Below, in pieces: positions 24,637-33,455 of a DNA stretch of 64,000 nt. The notes beneath the pieces are model-generated. The model did no database searches. It was not told the origin of the DNA and saw only the letters and a list, made by a program, of their open reading frames with translations. Origin of the DNA: Rhodococcus koreensis (GTDB taxonomy: Bacteria > Actinomycetota > Actinomycetes > Mycobacteriales > Mycobacteriaceae); NCBI RefSeq assembly GCF_900105905.1, contig NZ_FNSV01000005.1:5270001-5334000 (forward strand), read 5' to 3'. Position 1 is the stretch's first letter. The number at the start of each line of letters is the position of its first letter. Made by a program: the position numbers and the translations under genes.

Positions 24637-25526
24637 CACTTCTCCTCCGGTCCGGCGGTGGCGGTGAATTCCGCGGTGTGGACGACGCCGGCGTGCTGGA
24701 AGTCCAGGAACAGCCGGTAGTCGCCCGCGCTGGGTGCGGTGACGGCGAAGTCGATCCCGGGACCGGCCGCGGTGACGCCGTCGCCGGGATGTCCGTCGGG
24801 GTGGACGTGCAGGTAGCCGAGGTCGGCGGTGCGCAGCGCCACCAGGTGACCGTATGCGCCGAGGTACGGCTGCAGATCGGTGACGGGTAATCCGTCGCGG
24901 CTCACGGAGAGCGTGACGTTCGACGTCTCGCCCGGTCGCAGCGTGCCGTCGAGCGTGACGGTGTAGCCGTCCACGATGGTGGTCGGCGCGGGTGCGGGCA
25001 GTTCCTGTGGGTCGTAGGTGCCGGCGACGCGCAGGTCGGTGCCGAGCGTGACGCCCTCTCCGCCGGCCGGGGTGAAGTCCGCGAACACGCGATAGTCGCC
25101 GCCGCCGCCGAGATCGAGGGGGACGCTCCACGTTCCGGTCGCGTCGAGGGTCGGGTGCACGTGCTGGAACCCGGCGAGGTCGCGGCGGACGACGATCAGG
25201 TGCAGCAGTTTCTCGTGCTCCGGGGTGTAGTCCGTGACGGATACCCCCGAGGGGTTGGTGATCCGGAACTGCACCGGGACCGCGGCACCGGCGGCGACCT
25301 GGTCGGATGCCAGTTCGAGGGTGTAGCCGTCCGCCGTCGGCGACAGTCCGCCCGGCGTCGAGTCGGCGACGGCGTCATGACCCGCCGCGCCGTGCGCGTC
25401 GTCCCCGGCCGTGTGCGCGGCGGGCTCGGCCACGTCCGGGCCGGCAACCGACCCGAGGGCGAGCGCGGCACCGAAGATCACGACGAGGCCGACGGTGAAT
25501 CCGGCGAACTTGCCGGTTGCGTTCAT
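24636..25526 (-). CDS. Secreted or membrane-anchored copper-operon protein with HVHP motifs
   Basis: 296 residues. The N-terminal hydrophobic segment (about 8-30) is a signal peptide or anchor, followed by a His/Asp/Ala-rich linker and two beta-rich repeats each ending in an HVHP motif (FQHVHPTLDA, YLHVHPDGHP). The paired HxH motifs suggest an extracytoplasmic copper-binding or chaperone role. It lies between copZ and copA and overlaps copA by one base. The family is common in actinobacterial copper loci but functionally undefined. Confidence 0.75.
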   Translation of the reverse strand: MNATGKFAGFTVGLVVIFGAALALGSVAGPDVAEPAAHTAGDDAHGAAGHDAVADSTPGGLSPTADGYTLELASDQVAAGAAVPVQFRITNPSGVSVTDYTPEHEKLLHLIVVRRDLAGFQHVHPTLDATGTWSVPLDLGGGGDYRVFADFTPAGGEGVTLGTDLRVAGTYDPQELPAPAPTTIVDGYTVTLDGTLRPGETSNVTLSVSRDGLPVTDLQPYLGAYGHLVALRTADLGYLHVHPDGHPGDGVTAAGPGIDFAVTAPSAGDYRLFLDFQHAGVVHTAEFTATAGPEEK

Positions 25527-25556
25527 GATGGGGCTCCTGTGCTGGAGTTTGCCGGC

Positions 25557-25763
25557 TCAGCCGGCGACTGAGTATCCGGCTTCCTCGACGGCATCCGCGA
25601 GGGCGCCCGGGTCGAGGTCGGTGGTGCTCTCGATGACGACCGTGCCGGTGGCCAGATCGACGTTCACGGCGGTGACGCCGGGGAGTTCGCTGATCTCCTC
25701 GGTGACCGAGGACACGCAGTGGTCGCAGGTCATGCCGGTGACGGTGACGCTGGAGGTGCTCAC
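25557..25763 (-). CDS. copZ: CopZ-like copper chaperone
   Basis: 68-residue single heavy-metal-associated domain with the ligand loop GMTCDHCVSSV (residues 10-20). GTG start at 25763. It is the first gene of the copper operon, directly after the CsoR-type operator, and should pass Cu(I) to CopA. Confidence 0.93.
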   Translation of the reverse strand: MSTSSVTVTGMTCDHCVSSVTEEISELPGVTAVNVDLATGTVVIESTTDLDPGALADAVEEAGYSVAG

Positions 25764-25808
25764 GGGGGTTCGCCTCTCTTCGGGGTATCGATGTCTTCTC
25801 TGAGAACT

Positions 25809-25836
25809 ACCATACCCCCCTACCGTATTCCCGCAA
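25809..25836 (-). promoter_or_regulatory. Copper operon promoter with CsoR-like operator
   Basis: On the minus strand TTGCGG (25836-25831), 16-bp spacer and TATGGT (25814-25809) resemble -35 and -10. The spacer contains ATACCCCCCTACCGTAT (25812-25828, plus strand), a C-tract flanked by ATAC/GTAT arms as in CsoR operators. Position 46 bp before copZ fits. Confidence 0.6.
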
Positions 25837-25926
25837 GCGTGTGCCGAGTCCGTGTTCCCTCGCCCACGCGGGCCCGAAAAGGTGATTGAGTCGAGTACCG
25901 CATCTCACCGGGAACGGAGCCTGGCA

Positions 25927-26007
25927 ATGTCGATGGACACGTTGCGCACCCAGACGCTGCGCCGCACACCGCTCACCGAGAACCCCGACCCGGTGCGCAA
26001 TGCCTGA
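25927..26007 (+). CDS. 26-codon ORF overlapping the methyltransferase start
   Basis: ATG 25927 after an ACGGAG-type site encodes 26 residues starting MSMDTLRTQTLRRTP and stops at 26007, 8 bp inside the methyltransferase gene. It could couple translation of a gene that otherwise lacks its own ribosome site. No family recognised. Confidence 0.35.
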   Translation: MSMDTLRTQTLRRTPLTENPDPVRNA

Positions 26008-26827
26008 CGACCGCCGGAAACGGGTGGACGCCACCACCCTGACCGGTGTTCCCGCGACGATGATGTGGACGCTCCGCAACCGTGCCGTCGAGGCGGCGCG
26101 CCCGGACACCGCGTTCGCGGACCCGCTTGCCGTGGGTCTCTACGAGACCCTCGACTATCCGTACGAGAACTTCGGGAAACCCAGCCAATCCCACGCCCTG
26201 CGCGCGCAGGCCTTCGACGTCGAGATCCGGGCGTTCCTCGCCGGCCACCCCGGCGGAACCGTCGTCGCGCTCGGTGAGGGATTGCAGACCAGTTACTGGC
26301 GTATGGGCGACCCCGACGTCCGGTGGCTGTCGATCGACCTGCCCGAGGTGGTCGCGCTGCGCCGGCAACTGTTGCCGGACGAGCCGAACGTCACCACCCT
26401 CGCGGTGTCCGCGCTGGACCGGTCGTGGATGGACCACGTCGACACCGGCCGGGGTGTGTTCGTCTCGGCGGAGGGCCTGCTGATGTATCTGCCACCCGAC
26501 GAGTCGCTGTCGCTCATCGGCGAGTGCGCGCGGCGCTTCCCCGGCGGCCGGATGATGTTCGACTCGGTGCCGAAATGGTTCAGCCGTAAGACGCAGAAGG
26601 GCCTGCGGATCCACGGCGACTACACCGTCCCGCCGATGCCGTTCCACCTCTCCGCAGGCGAGGCCGCGGAACTGCCCGCACGGATCCCGGACGTCGCATT
26701 CACCCGCGAGGTGGCGTTACCGCTCGGCCGGGGCCTGTGGGGTTCGGCTTTCCTCCGCCGGCTGTCGGATCTGCGGCCGCTGCGCGACTCGCGCCCGACG
26801 CTGACTCTGTGCGGATTCGCGGGCTGA
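26000..26827 (+). CDS. LCM-type (PPM1 fold) SAM-dependent methyltransferase
   Basis: 275 residues. The family features visible are ATMMWTLRNRAVEAARPDTA, an unusual SAM motif GGTVVALGEGLQTSYWR, WLSIDLPEVVALRR and EGLLMYLPPDE. This matches leucine-carboxyl-methyltransferase-like enzymes abundant in mycobacteria and rhodococci, whose substrates are mostly unknown. The ATG at 26000 is chosen because the upstream in-frame extension is antisense-like and overlaps the 26-codon ORF. Confidence 0.82.
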   Translation: MPDDRRKRVDATTLTGVPATMMWTLRNRAVEAARPDTAFADPLAVGLYETLDYPYENFGKPSQSHALRAQAFDVEIRAFLAGHPGGTVVALGEGLQTSYWRMGDPDVRWLSIDLPEVVALRRQLLPDEPNVTTLAVSALDRSWMDHVDTGRGVFVSAEGLLMYLPPDESLSLIGECARRFPGGRMMFDSVPKWFSRKTQKGLRIHGDYTVPPMPFHLSAGEAAELPARIPDVAFTREVALPLGRGLWGSAFLRRLSDLRPLRDSRPTLTLCGFAG

Positions 26828-26995
26828 GTGCACGCAGTGGACGCTCGCACTCTCGATTGCAGGCTTAGTGCTCCAGGCGCGCCATGTTATAGATGCGGTC
26901 GACCAATTATGTCGTACAAAATTAGTGTGGGGCCGACCGAATGTGGGCCGCTGAAGAGGTGACCGCAGCGCAACATACCCGGAGGGATGACACAG

Positions 26996-27319
26996 ATGAA
27001 CACTGAAAACGAGGAGCCCGATTTCGGCCGGCTCGCCGAGTGGGCGGAGCGTGACATGAAGTTGCCCGAGAACTCCGCAACCGCAAAGAGAGGCCAGGAC
27101 GCTGCCGCAGACGGCAGGGAGTTGCTGGACCGGGTCGGGGCGGGCCGTCCGTCCTTGGGGCAGGCCGATGGTGTGAGCGGCGAATCGCCTCGCCGGCAGG
27201 TCCGGCTGCCGCGTCCGTTGAGTGAGAGACTCGATCGCTTCGCCGAGAATCAGCACAGGAAGCCCAGCGACGTCATGCGCGAGGCGGTCGAGGAGTACCT
27301 CGAGGCGCACTCCGGCTAG
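26996..27319 (+). CDS. Ribbon-helix-helix (CopG-like) protein
   Basis: 107 residues. The C-terminal 42 residues (RQVRLPRPLSERLDRFAEN, then MREAVEEYLEAH) form a ribbon-helix-helix DNA-binding domain; the N-terminal 65 residues are acidic and probably disordered. ATG 26996 is 9 nt from GGAGGG, whereas ATG 26987 touches it. No toxin gene is next to it, so it may be a solitary regulator or orphan antitoxin. Confidence 0.75.
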   Translation: MNTENEEPDFGRLAEWAERDMKLPENSATAKRGQDAAADGRELLDRVGAGRPSLGQADGVSGESPRRQVRLPRPLSERLDRFAENQHRKPSDVMREAVEEYLEAHSG

Positions 27320-27385
27320 GTCGAGACCGCGCCCCTGAACCCCATCCGACGAGCGGTGTGGGCCGACCCGCAGCAGAATGGTGCA

Positions 27386-28723
27386 ATGGCGGACCGCGGA
27401 TTCACCCCCACACAGCTCGCGGCACGTGCCGCGTACCTGCTTCGCGGCAACGACCTCGGCACGATGACGAGCGCCGCGCCGCGCCTGTACCCGCACATGT
27501 GGAGTTGGGACGCCGCGTTCGTCGCGGTCGGACTGGCGCCGCTGAGCGTGGAGCGGGCCGTCGTCGAACTCGACACCCTGCTGTCGGCGCAGTGGAAGAA
27601 CGGGATGATCCCGCACATCGTGTTCGCGAACGGCGTCGACGGATACTTCCCCGGCCCCGGGCGGTGGGAGTGCGGGACCCTCGCGGCGCACGCGCCGAGC
27701 GGCACCCAGACGTCGGGGATCACCCAGCCGCCCGTGCACGCCATCGCCGTGCAGCGCATCCTCGACCACTCGCGCAGGCACGGTCGCAGCACCCGCGCCG
27801 TCGCCGAGGAGTTTCTCGACCGGCGCTGGCCCGACCTCGTGCGCTGGCACCGCTGGCTCGCCCACGCCCGCGACCTCGACGGCAACGGCCGGATCGCGCT
27901 GTATCACGGCTGGGAATCCGGGATGGACAATTCGCCGCGCTGGGACCACTCGTACGCCAACGTCGTGGCCGGGGCGATGCCCGCATATCTGCGCGAGGAC
28001 CTGTCCCACGTCGCCGACACGGGACAGCGGCCGTCGAACGGCGAGTACGACCGCTACCTGTGGCTGCTCGAGGAGATGAAGACCGTCCGCTACGACGACG
28101 CGGAACTGGCCACCGCGATGAGCTTCGCGGTGGAGGACGTGTTCGTCAGCGCTGTGTTCTCGATGGCGTGCGAGGTGCTCGCGACCATCGGCGAGGAACA
28201 TTCGATGCCGAACTCCGACGTCCGGGAACTGCACGGGTGGGCGGCCCGGTTCCGGCAGGGCGTCCTCACGACTACCGACGAAAGGTCGGGGGCGGCACGC
28301 GATTTCGATCTGCGCAGCGGCCGGTGGATTTCCACCGAAACCCTCGCCATGTTCTCCCCGCTCCTGTGCGGAGGCCTGAGCCGCGACGCCGAACGTGCCC
28401 TGATCCGCACGTTCGAGGGGCCGAAATTCTGCGGCCACCCCGACCTCCGGTACGCCGTGCCGCCGTCGACGTCGCCGGTCTCGGGAGACTTCCGTCCGCG
28501 TGAATACTGGCGCGGTCCGGTGTGGCCGGTGATGACGTGGCTGTTCTCCTGGGCGTTCGCCCGGCGCGGGTGGGCCGAGCGCGCCCACCTGCTGCGATCC
28601 GAGGGGCTGCGGCAGGCCAGCGACGGCAGCTTCGCCGAATACTACGAGCCGTTCACCGGGCAGCCCCTCGGCAGCATGCAGCAGTCGTGGACGGCCGCTG
28701 CGGTTTTGGACTGGTTGGGCTGA
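27386..28723 (+). CDS. ggh: Glucosylglycerate hydrolase (GH63-type)
   Basis: 445 residues, matching the roughly 446 of mycobacterial glucosylglycerate hydrolase. Typical (alpha/alpha)6-barrel motifs are LYPHMWSWDAAFVAVGLA near the N-terminus, GITQPPVHAIAV, HGWESGMDNSPRWD and the C-terminal SFAEYYEPFTGQPLGS with acidic catalytic residues. It would hydrolyse glucosylglycerate, a compatible solute and methylglucose lipopolysaccharide precursor, to glucose and glycerate. ATG 27386 gives the family length; GTG 27356 is an alternative. It ends at a bidirectional terminator. Confidence 0.85.
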   Translation: MADRGFTPTQLAARAAYLLRGNDLGTMTSAAPRLYPHMWSWDAAFVAVGLAPLSVERAVVELDTLLSAQWKNGMIPHIVFANGVDGYFPGPGRWECGTLAAHAPSGTQTSGITQPPVHAIAVQRILDHSRRHGRSTRAVAEEFLDRRWPDLVRWHRWLAHARDLDGNGRIALYHGWESGMDNSPRWDHSYANVVAGAMPAYLREDLSHVADTGQRPSNGEYDRYLWLLEEMKTVRYDDAELATAMSFAVEDVFVSAVFSMACEVLATIGEEHSMPNSDVRELHGWAARFRQGVLTTTDERSGAARDFDLRSGRWISTETLAMFSPLLCGGLSRDAERALIRTFEGPKFCGHPDLRYAVPPSTSPVSGDFRPREYWRGPVWPVMTWLFSWAFARRGWAERAHLLRSEGLRQASDGSFAEYYEPFTGQPLGSMQQSWTAAAVLDWLG

Positions 28724-28727
28724 CGCC

Positions 28728-28773
28728 CCCGTGAGTACTTATTAACCGCCCGTGGTTAATAAGTACTCACGGG
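28728..28773. terminator. 20-bp perfect AT-rich hairpin, bidirectional terminator
   Basis: Arms 28728-28747 and 28754-28773 are perfectly complementary with a 6-nt loop. The arms contain GTGAGTACTTATTAACC. It lies between convergent ggh and the oxidase gene. The AT-rich stem in GC-rich DNA is distinctive. Confidence 0.85.
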
Positions 28774-28775
28774 CG

Positions 28776-30464
28776 CTAGTCGCACAAGCGGATCGGGCCG
28801 AGTTCGGCGTACCGGTCGCCGGGGCCGGGGTTGTCGGCGGGGGCGGCGCCGCCGAGGTGGTGCATCACTCCCCAGACGGCGTTGAGCGCGGTCTGCACGG
28901 CGCCCTCCGCCCAGCCCGCGGTCCACGAGATGTCGTCGCCGGCCAGGAAGATGCCGCGATGCCGCGGGTCGAGTTCGTCCTGCACGAAATGGCTGAACAG
29001 CCGCTCCTGGTACCGGTAGTGGCCGGGCAGGTTCGCCTTGAACGCGCCCATGAAGTCGCGCTCGGTCTCCCACGACAGCGTGACGGGTGTCGAGATGATG
29101 TGGCTGCGGAAGTCGACGCCCGGGTAGATCTCCTCGAGCGATTTGATCATGAGATTCATCCGCTCCGTCGCGTCGAGCGGCAGGAGTTTGAGCGAATCGT
29201 CGGACCACGTGTAGGACAGGCAGATCAGGCCGGGCTTGTCGTCGCCGTGGTCGAGGAGGTAGGTGCCGCGGCTCATCCGGTCTGTCAGCGTCATGCTGAC
29301 GAGGTCGCGGCCGGTGACCGGGTCCTTGTCCTTCCAGAACGGACGGTCCACGAGGGCGAACACCTTCGTCGAACCCATGTAGTGGGTGCGTTCGATGGCG
29401 GTCCAGTGGTCGATCGGGAACAGGTCGTCGTCGCAGTGAACGTTGTTGAGCAGCATCCAACTCTGCGCCGTGAAGACCGCGGCCGGGTAGGTGCGGATCT
29501 CGCCGGACGAGTCGGTGACCGTCACCTGGTGCGGTGCAGTGCGCCGGACCTCCGTGACGCGGGGACGGGTTTCCCCGCCGTTCAGCGAGCGCACCGACGT
29601 GCCGTCCGGCCAGTGCGCCATCCCCGTCGGGGTGTCCGTCCACAGGTGCAGCGGCAGTTGCTGCGACCCGCCGACGATGCCGCGGTGATGGTCGTCGGCG
29701 GCGGTGATGACGACGCGCAGGATCTCGAGGATCGAATTGGGGAAATCGGTGTCCCAGCCGCCCGTTCCGAAACCGACCTGCCCGAACACTTCCCGGTGCC
29801 GGAACGACGCGAAGTGCTTCGACGACGCGAGGAAGCCGTAGAACGTCTGATCGTCCAACCGGACCACCAGGTCGTTCCAGATGCGCTTGAGTTCGGCGGT
29901 GTCACGGTCGCGGATCGCCTGCTGGAGCGGGATCAGTTCGGCGTGGTCCTCGAGCGTGCGCTGCCACGCGTCGGAGACCTCCCGGAACACGGGCGGCAGG
30001 TCGTCGAGGTGCTGCGCGTAGTAGCTTTCGCCCTTGAGATCGATGACCGTGCTGGGGGTGGCGTCGGCGAGCGGGTTGGGGAACGCCTCGGTCCGCAGCC
30101 CGGTGGCGTCGAGGTAGTGGAACAGGGTGGTCGACGACGGTGGGAACCGCATCGCGCCCATCTCGGCCACCACACCGGGGTGTCCCTCGAACGGCTGCGA
30201 CCGCATCCGGCCACCGATCTGATCCGCCTCGTAGACAATCGGTTTCAGGCCCAGCTTCATCAGCTCGTACGCGGTGACCATGCCCGACAGTCCGCCGCCG
30301 ATGACCGCCACCTCGGTGCCGTGCCGGCCGGTGGGCACCGCACCGAGGCCCGACGGGTGGGTGACGTAGTCGTCGTAAGCGAACGGGAAGTCGGGACCGA
30401 ACATCGTCAGCGGCGGGACGTCGGTGTCCGTGGCGGTGCTGTCCGGGGTGACGGGGATCGTCAT
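28776..30464 (-). CDS. Flavin amine oxidase family, probable arginine 2-monooxygenase
   Basis: 562-residue flavoprotein of the monoamine oxidase/tryptophan 2-monooxygenase group. FAD motif VAVIGGGLSGMVTAYELM (about 51-68), EMGAMRFPPSSTTLF, and the C-terminal GIFLAGDDISWTAGWAEGAV are clear. Size and the coupled nitrilase-type amidase fit amino-acid 2-monooxygenases that turn an amino acid into an amide. With a cationic amino-acid permease and guanidinobutyrase nearby, L-arginine to 4-guanidinobutyramide is the best guess. Tryptophan, lysine or phenylalanine remain possible. The ATG overlaps the amidase stop by 4 bp. Confidence 0.78.
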   Translation of the reverse strand: MTIPVTPDSTATDTDVPPLTMFGPDFPFAYDDYVTHPSGLGAVPTGRHGTEVAVIGGGLSGMVTAYELMKLGLKPIVYEADQIGGRMRSQPFEGHPGVVAEMGAMRFPPSSTTLFHYLDATGLRTEAFPNPLADATPSTVIDLKGESYYAQHLDDLPPVFREVSDAWQRTLEDHAELIPLQQAIRDRDTAELKRIWNDLVVRLDDQTFYGFLASSKHFASFRHREVFGQVGFGTGGWDTDFPNSILEILRVVITAADDHHRGIVGGSQQLPLHLWTDTPTGMAHWPDGTSVRSLNGGETRPRVTEVRRTAPHQVTVTDSSGEIRTYPAAVFTAQSWMLLNNVHCDDDLFPIDHWTAIERTHYMGSTKVFALVDRPFWKDKDPVTGRDLVSMTLTDRMSRGTYLLDHGDDKPGLICLSYTWSDDSLKLLPLDATERMNLMIKSLEEIYPGVDFRSHIISTPVTLSWETERDFMGAFKANLPGHYRYQERLFSHFVQDELDPRHRGIFLAGDDISWTAGWAEGAVQTALNAVWGVMHHLGGAAPADNPGPGDRYAELGPIRLCD

Positions 30465-31261
30465 GAAGTCTTCTCCTGCGGGAAGGGGTAGAGGTCGACG
30501 CGTCGGTCGTCGAGATGGGTGTTCTCACGGCGGGATCGGCGGAGGACGTCGAGTTCGAGGTCGACGACGGCCAGTTCTTCGTGGCGGCCCGCCCGGGCGA
30601 GTTCGGTGCCGTCGGGTGCGATCGCGCAACTGGACCCGCAGTAGTCGAGGTCGGCCTCGGTGCCGCACCGGTTGACGTATGTGACGAACATCTGGCTCTC
30701 GTACGCCCGGGTGGGGACGACGCTCTCCGCGATGAATTCGTACGGACTCATCAGACCGGTGGGGACGACGAGCCACTGGGTTCCCCGGTCGGCATGGGCG
30801 CGAACGGCTTCCGGGAACTCGACGTCGTAGCAGATCAGGAGTCCGCACCGGATGCCGTCGTGGTCGAACTGGACCACCAGTTCGTCGCCGGCCGCGAAGT
30901 GCGACCGGTCGAGGTCGCCGAACAGGTGCGTCTTGCGGTAGTTCGCCAGCGAGTTCCCGGACGGATCGAGAGCCTGCACGCTGTTGTAGACGACGTCGCC
31001 GTCCGCCTCGGGGTAGCCGTAGACGACGGTGATCCCGGACTCGCGAGCGATCTCCGCGATCCGTGCCGCGATCGGTCCGTCCGCGTGTTCGGCCCGCTCA
31101 GCGATGAGGGATCCGATGTTGTAGCCGGTGGCCGACATTTCCGGGCAGACCAGGATGGACGCCCCGGCGCCCGCTGCCGTCTGCGCGGCGGAGGCGATGG
31201 CGGCGAGGTTCGCCGCGACGTCGAAGGAAAGTTCGGGACCTTGGAACAGCGCCGCCCTCAT
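30461..31261 (-). CDS. Nitrilase-superfamily amidase, probable 4-guanidinobutyramide hydrolase
   Basis: 266-residue carbon-nitrogen hydrolase with the Glu-Lys-Cys triad visible as VCPEMSATGY, NYRKTHLFG and GLLICYDVEFPE. It lies between the permease (4-bp ATGA overlap) and the oxidase (4-bp overlap), so it acts on the oxidase product. In the known arginine oxygenase route this step hydrolyses 4-guanidinobutyramide to 4-guanidinobutyrate plus ammonia. Substrate is inferred from context; the family call is firm. Confidence 0.85.
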   Translation of the reverse strand: MRAALFQGPELSFDVAANLAAIASAAQTAAGAGASILVCPEMSATGYNIGSLIAERAEHADGPIAARIAEIARESGITVVYGYPEADGDVVYNSVQALDPSGNSLANYRKTHLFGDLDRSHFAAGDELVVQFDHDGIRCGLLICYDVEFPEAVRAHADRGTQWLVVPTGLMSPYEFIAESVVPTRAYESQMFVTYVNRCGTEADLDYCGSSCAIAPDGTELARAGRHEELAVVDLELDVLRRSRRENTHLDDRRVDLYPFPQEKTS

Positions 31262-32715
31262 CGCGCCTCGACCTCTTCCGGCCTGCTGCGGAGTTCGGAC
31301 TTGCGGACGCCGTAGGCGAAGTAGATCGCGAGCCCCACTGCCATCCACAGCGCGAACGCCACCCACGTCGAGACGCCGAGGCCGAACAGCAGCAGCGCGC
31401 AGAACACGACGCCGAGGACCGGCATCAGCGGGAACAGCGGGGTCCGGAAGCTGCGGTGCAGGTCGGGATGGCGGCGGCGCAGGATGATGACGGCGATGTT
31501 GACGAGCATGAACGCGAACAGCGAGCCGATGCTCGTCGCGTCGGCGAGTTCGCCCAGCGGCACGAACCCGGCGAGCGCGGAAACGATGCCTCCCACGACC
31601 ACGATGTTGACGACGGGTACCCGGGTGCGCCGGTTGACGCGGGAGAAGATCCGCGGAACGAGGCCGTCGAGCGACATCGCGTACAAAATGCGGGTCTGCC
31701 CGTACATCACGGCGAGGACGACGCTGGCGATGGCGATCACCGCGCCCGCGGACAGGAAGATGGCGGGCCAGGTGCTGGTGGTGGCGGCATTCAGGATGGT
31801 CGCGAGTGCGGCGCCCTCACCCGCGATGTCCTGCCAGGGCATCGCCCCGACGGCCGCGATCGCGACCAGGCAGTAGAGGATCGTGACGATCAGGAGCGAC
31901 AGGATGATGGCGCGGGGAAGGTCGCGCTTCGCGTTCTTCGCCTCGTCGCCGGCGGTCGACGCGGCGTCGAACCCGATGTAGGCGAAGAACACCTGCGAGG
32001 CCGCGGCCGTCACGCCTGCGGCGCCGAGGGGAATGAACGGTGCGAAGTTCCCGGCGCGGAACGCGGTGAACGCGACCGCGCAGAAGAACACGAGCACGAG
32101 GATCTTCAGGGCCACCATGACCGTGTTCACCAGGGCGCTCTCCGACGCTCCCCGGGTCAGCAGGACCACCGCGACGAGCACGATGACGATGGCGGGCACG
32201 TTGACGATGCCGCCCGCTCCCGGTGATTCGCTGATCGCGGCGGGGAGCGCGATGCCGAACATGCCGTGGAGCAGTTCGTTGATGTACTCGCCCCAGCCGA
32301 CGGCGACGGCCGCGACCGAGACACCGTACTCGAGCATCAGGCACCAGCCGCAGATCCATGCGAACAGTTCGCCCATCGTCGCGTAGGTGTACGAGTAGGA
32401 GCTGCCGGAGACGGGGATGCTGCCCGCGAGTTCGGCGTAGGAGAGGGCGGAGAAGAGGGCGGTGAACGCCGCGAGCACGAAGGCGAGGACGACGGCGGGG
32501 CCGGCCTTGGGTGTCGCCTCGCCGAGGATGACGAAGATGCCCGTGCCCAGCGACGCACCGATGCTCAGTGCGGTGAGGTGCACCAGGCCCATCGACCTCT
32601 TGAGACCGTGACCGGGTTCTTGGTCGTTGCGCGCCACGATAGCGTCGACCGATTTGCGGGCGCGCAGTGCGCCGGCGAGTCCGGGCGGGCGCGGAGAAAT
32701 CTTGGTGATGTCCAA
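31258..32715 (-). CDS. APC-family cationic amino-acid permease
   Basis: 485 residues, about 12-13 membrane segments, CAT-like: LTALSIGASLGTGIFVILGE at the first helices, FAYIGFDAASTAGDEAKNAKRDLPRAI (shown FAYIGFDA to LPRAI) in the middle. The start is taken as TTG 32715, 8 nt after AGGAG; an in-frame ATG further upstream would extend into the promoter. First structural gene of the permease-amidase-oxidase operon; probable arginine importer. Confidence 0.85.
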   Translation of the reverse strand: MDITKISPRPPGLAGALRARKSVDAIVARNDQEPGHGLKRSMGLVHLTALSIGASLGTGIFVILGEATPKAGPAVVLAFVLAAFTALFSALSYAELAGSIPVSGSSYSYTYATMGELFAWICGWCLMLEYGVSVAAVAVGWGEYINELLHGMFGIALPAAISESPGAGGIVNVPAIVIVLVAVVLLTRGASESALVNTVMVALKILVLVFFCAVAFTAFRAGNFAPFIPLGAAGVTAAASQVFFAYIGFDAASTAGDEAKNAKRDLPRAIILSLLIVTILYCLVAIAAVGAMPWQDIAGEGAALATILNAATTSTWPAIFLSAGAVIAIASVVLAVMYGQTRILYAMSLDGLVPRIFSRVNRRTRVPVVNIVVVGGIVSALAGFVPLGELADATSIGSLFAFMLVNIAVIILRRRHPDLHRSFRTPLFPLMPVLGVVFCALLLFGLGVSTWVAFALWMAVGLAIYFAYGVRKSELRSRPEEVEAR

Positions 32716-32772
32716 CGTTGAGCTCCTGAGCGGTGGAGTGATGCGCACAACAATGAACGGGCGAGCCGTGAC

Positions 32773-32791
32773 TGTCAACACATGTTTCCTA
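32773..32791 (-). promoter_or_regulatory. Shared promoter element in front of the permease operon
   Basis: Minus strand reads TAGGAAACATGTGTTGACA. The TTGACA (32778-32773) is a consensus -35 with a 17-bp spacer to CATTGT (32755-32750). The same 19 bp with one change stands before the guanidinobutyrase gene at 33456. A second GTTTCCTA copy lies at 32804-32811, 20 bp away. Confidence 0.7.
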
Positions 32792-32808
32792 AACCGCTTG
32801 ACAGTTTC

Positions 32809-33429
32809 CTAGCGGGAGGTGGGCCGGACGTCGTCCGGTAGTGCTGGGGCCAGAATCCACAGAACGGTCGCGGTGTCGTCGCCGAGCGCGCGGAAGCTGT
32901 GCGGCAACTGCGGGGAGAAGGTGAACGCGTCCCCGGTCGCGAGCGACACGTCCTCGCCTGCCCCCGGGCCGTTGAAGGAAATGCAGATCTCGCCCGACAC
33001 GACGTAGACGAAGGCGACGTCGACCGGCAGTTCGTACGTTTCCGAGCCGCTCCCGCCGCCGGGTTCGATCCGGCTCAGGAGCGACTGGACGCGGCGCTCA
33101 CCAAACGGGGTCAACAGGAACTCGGCCATGCGCTCCCCGCCGAAGCTGATCGGCGGGTAGGCGTCGGCGCGTACCACCTCACCTGCGGCGGAGCTCTCGA
33201 ACAGCGACCCGACGGGAATGTTCAGGGCGGCGCAGATCCGCACCAGCGTGGCGACGGACGCGCTCGCGTGGTCCCGCTCGATCTTCGACAGGTAGCCCTT
33301 GGTGATGCCGCAGCTCGCGGCAAGTTCGTCGAGCGTGAGGCGCTGTGCCTGCCGGGCCGCCTTGAGCCGGGGGCCGATCCTGGGCGCGTCGACGCCCGAC
33401 GCACCTTCGGTTGCGAGGTCGTTCGCCAT
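32809..33429 (-). CDS. XRE-cupin transcriptional regulator of the arginine block
   Basis: 206 residues: N-terminal HTH (RIGPRLKAARQAQRLTLDEL, SCGITKGYLSKIERDHASAS, about 17-70) and C-terminal cupin (about 110-195, VDVAFVYVVSGEICISF, FSPQLPHSFRALG). HTH-cupin regulators such as PuuR control polyamine, GABA or amino-acid catabolism. It lies between the permease operon and the divergent guanidinobutyrase gene, with TAGGAAAC motifs on both sides. Confidence 0.9.
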   Translation of the reverse strand: MANDLATEGASGVDAPRIGPRLKAARQAQRLTLDELAASCGITKGYLSKIERDHASASVATLVRICAALNIPVGSLFESSAAGEVVRADAYPPISFGGERMAEFLLTPFGERRVQSLLSRIEPGGGSGSETYELPVDVAFVYVVSGEICISFNGPGAGEDVSLATGDAFTFSPQLPHSFRALGDDTATVLWILAPALPDDVRPTSR

Positions 33430-33455
33430 GCATCGATCCTTCGTTGTGTCTCGTA

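Noticed and set aside
26996..27319. Complete toxin-antitoxin pair with the ribbon-helix-helix gene
   Set aside because: No PIN, RelE or other toxin ORF adjacent; next gene is glucosylglycerate hydrolase.
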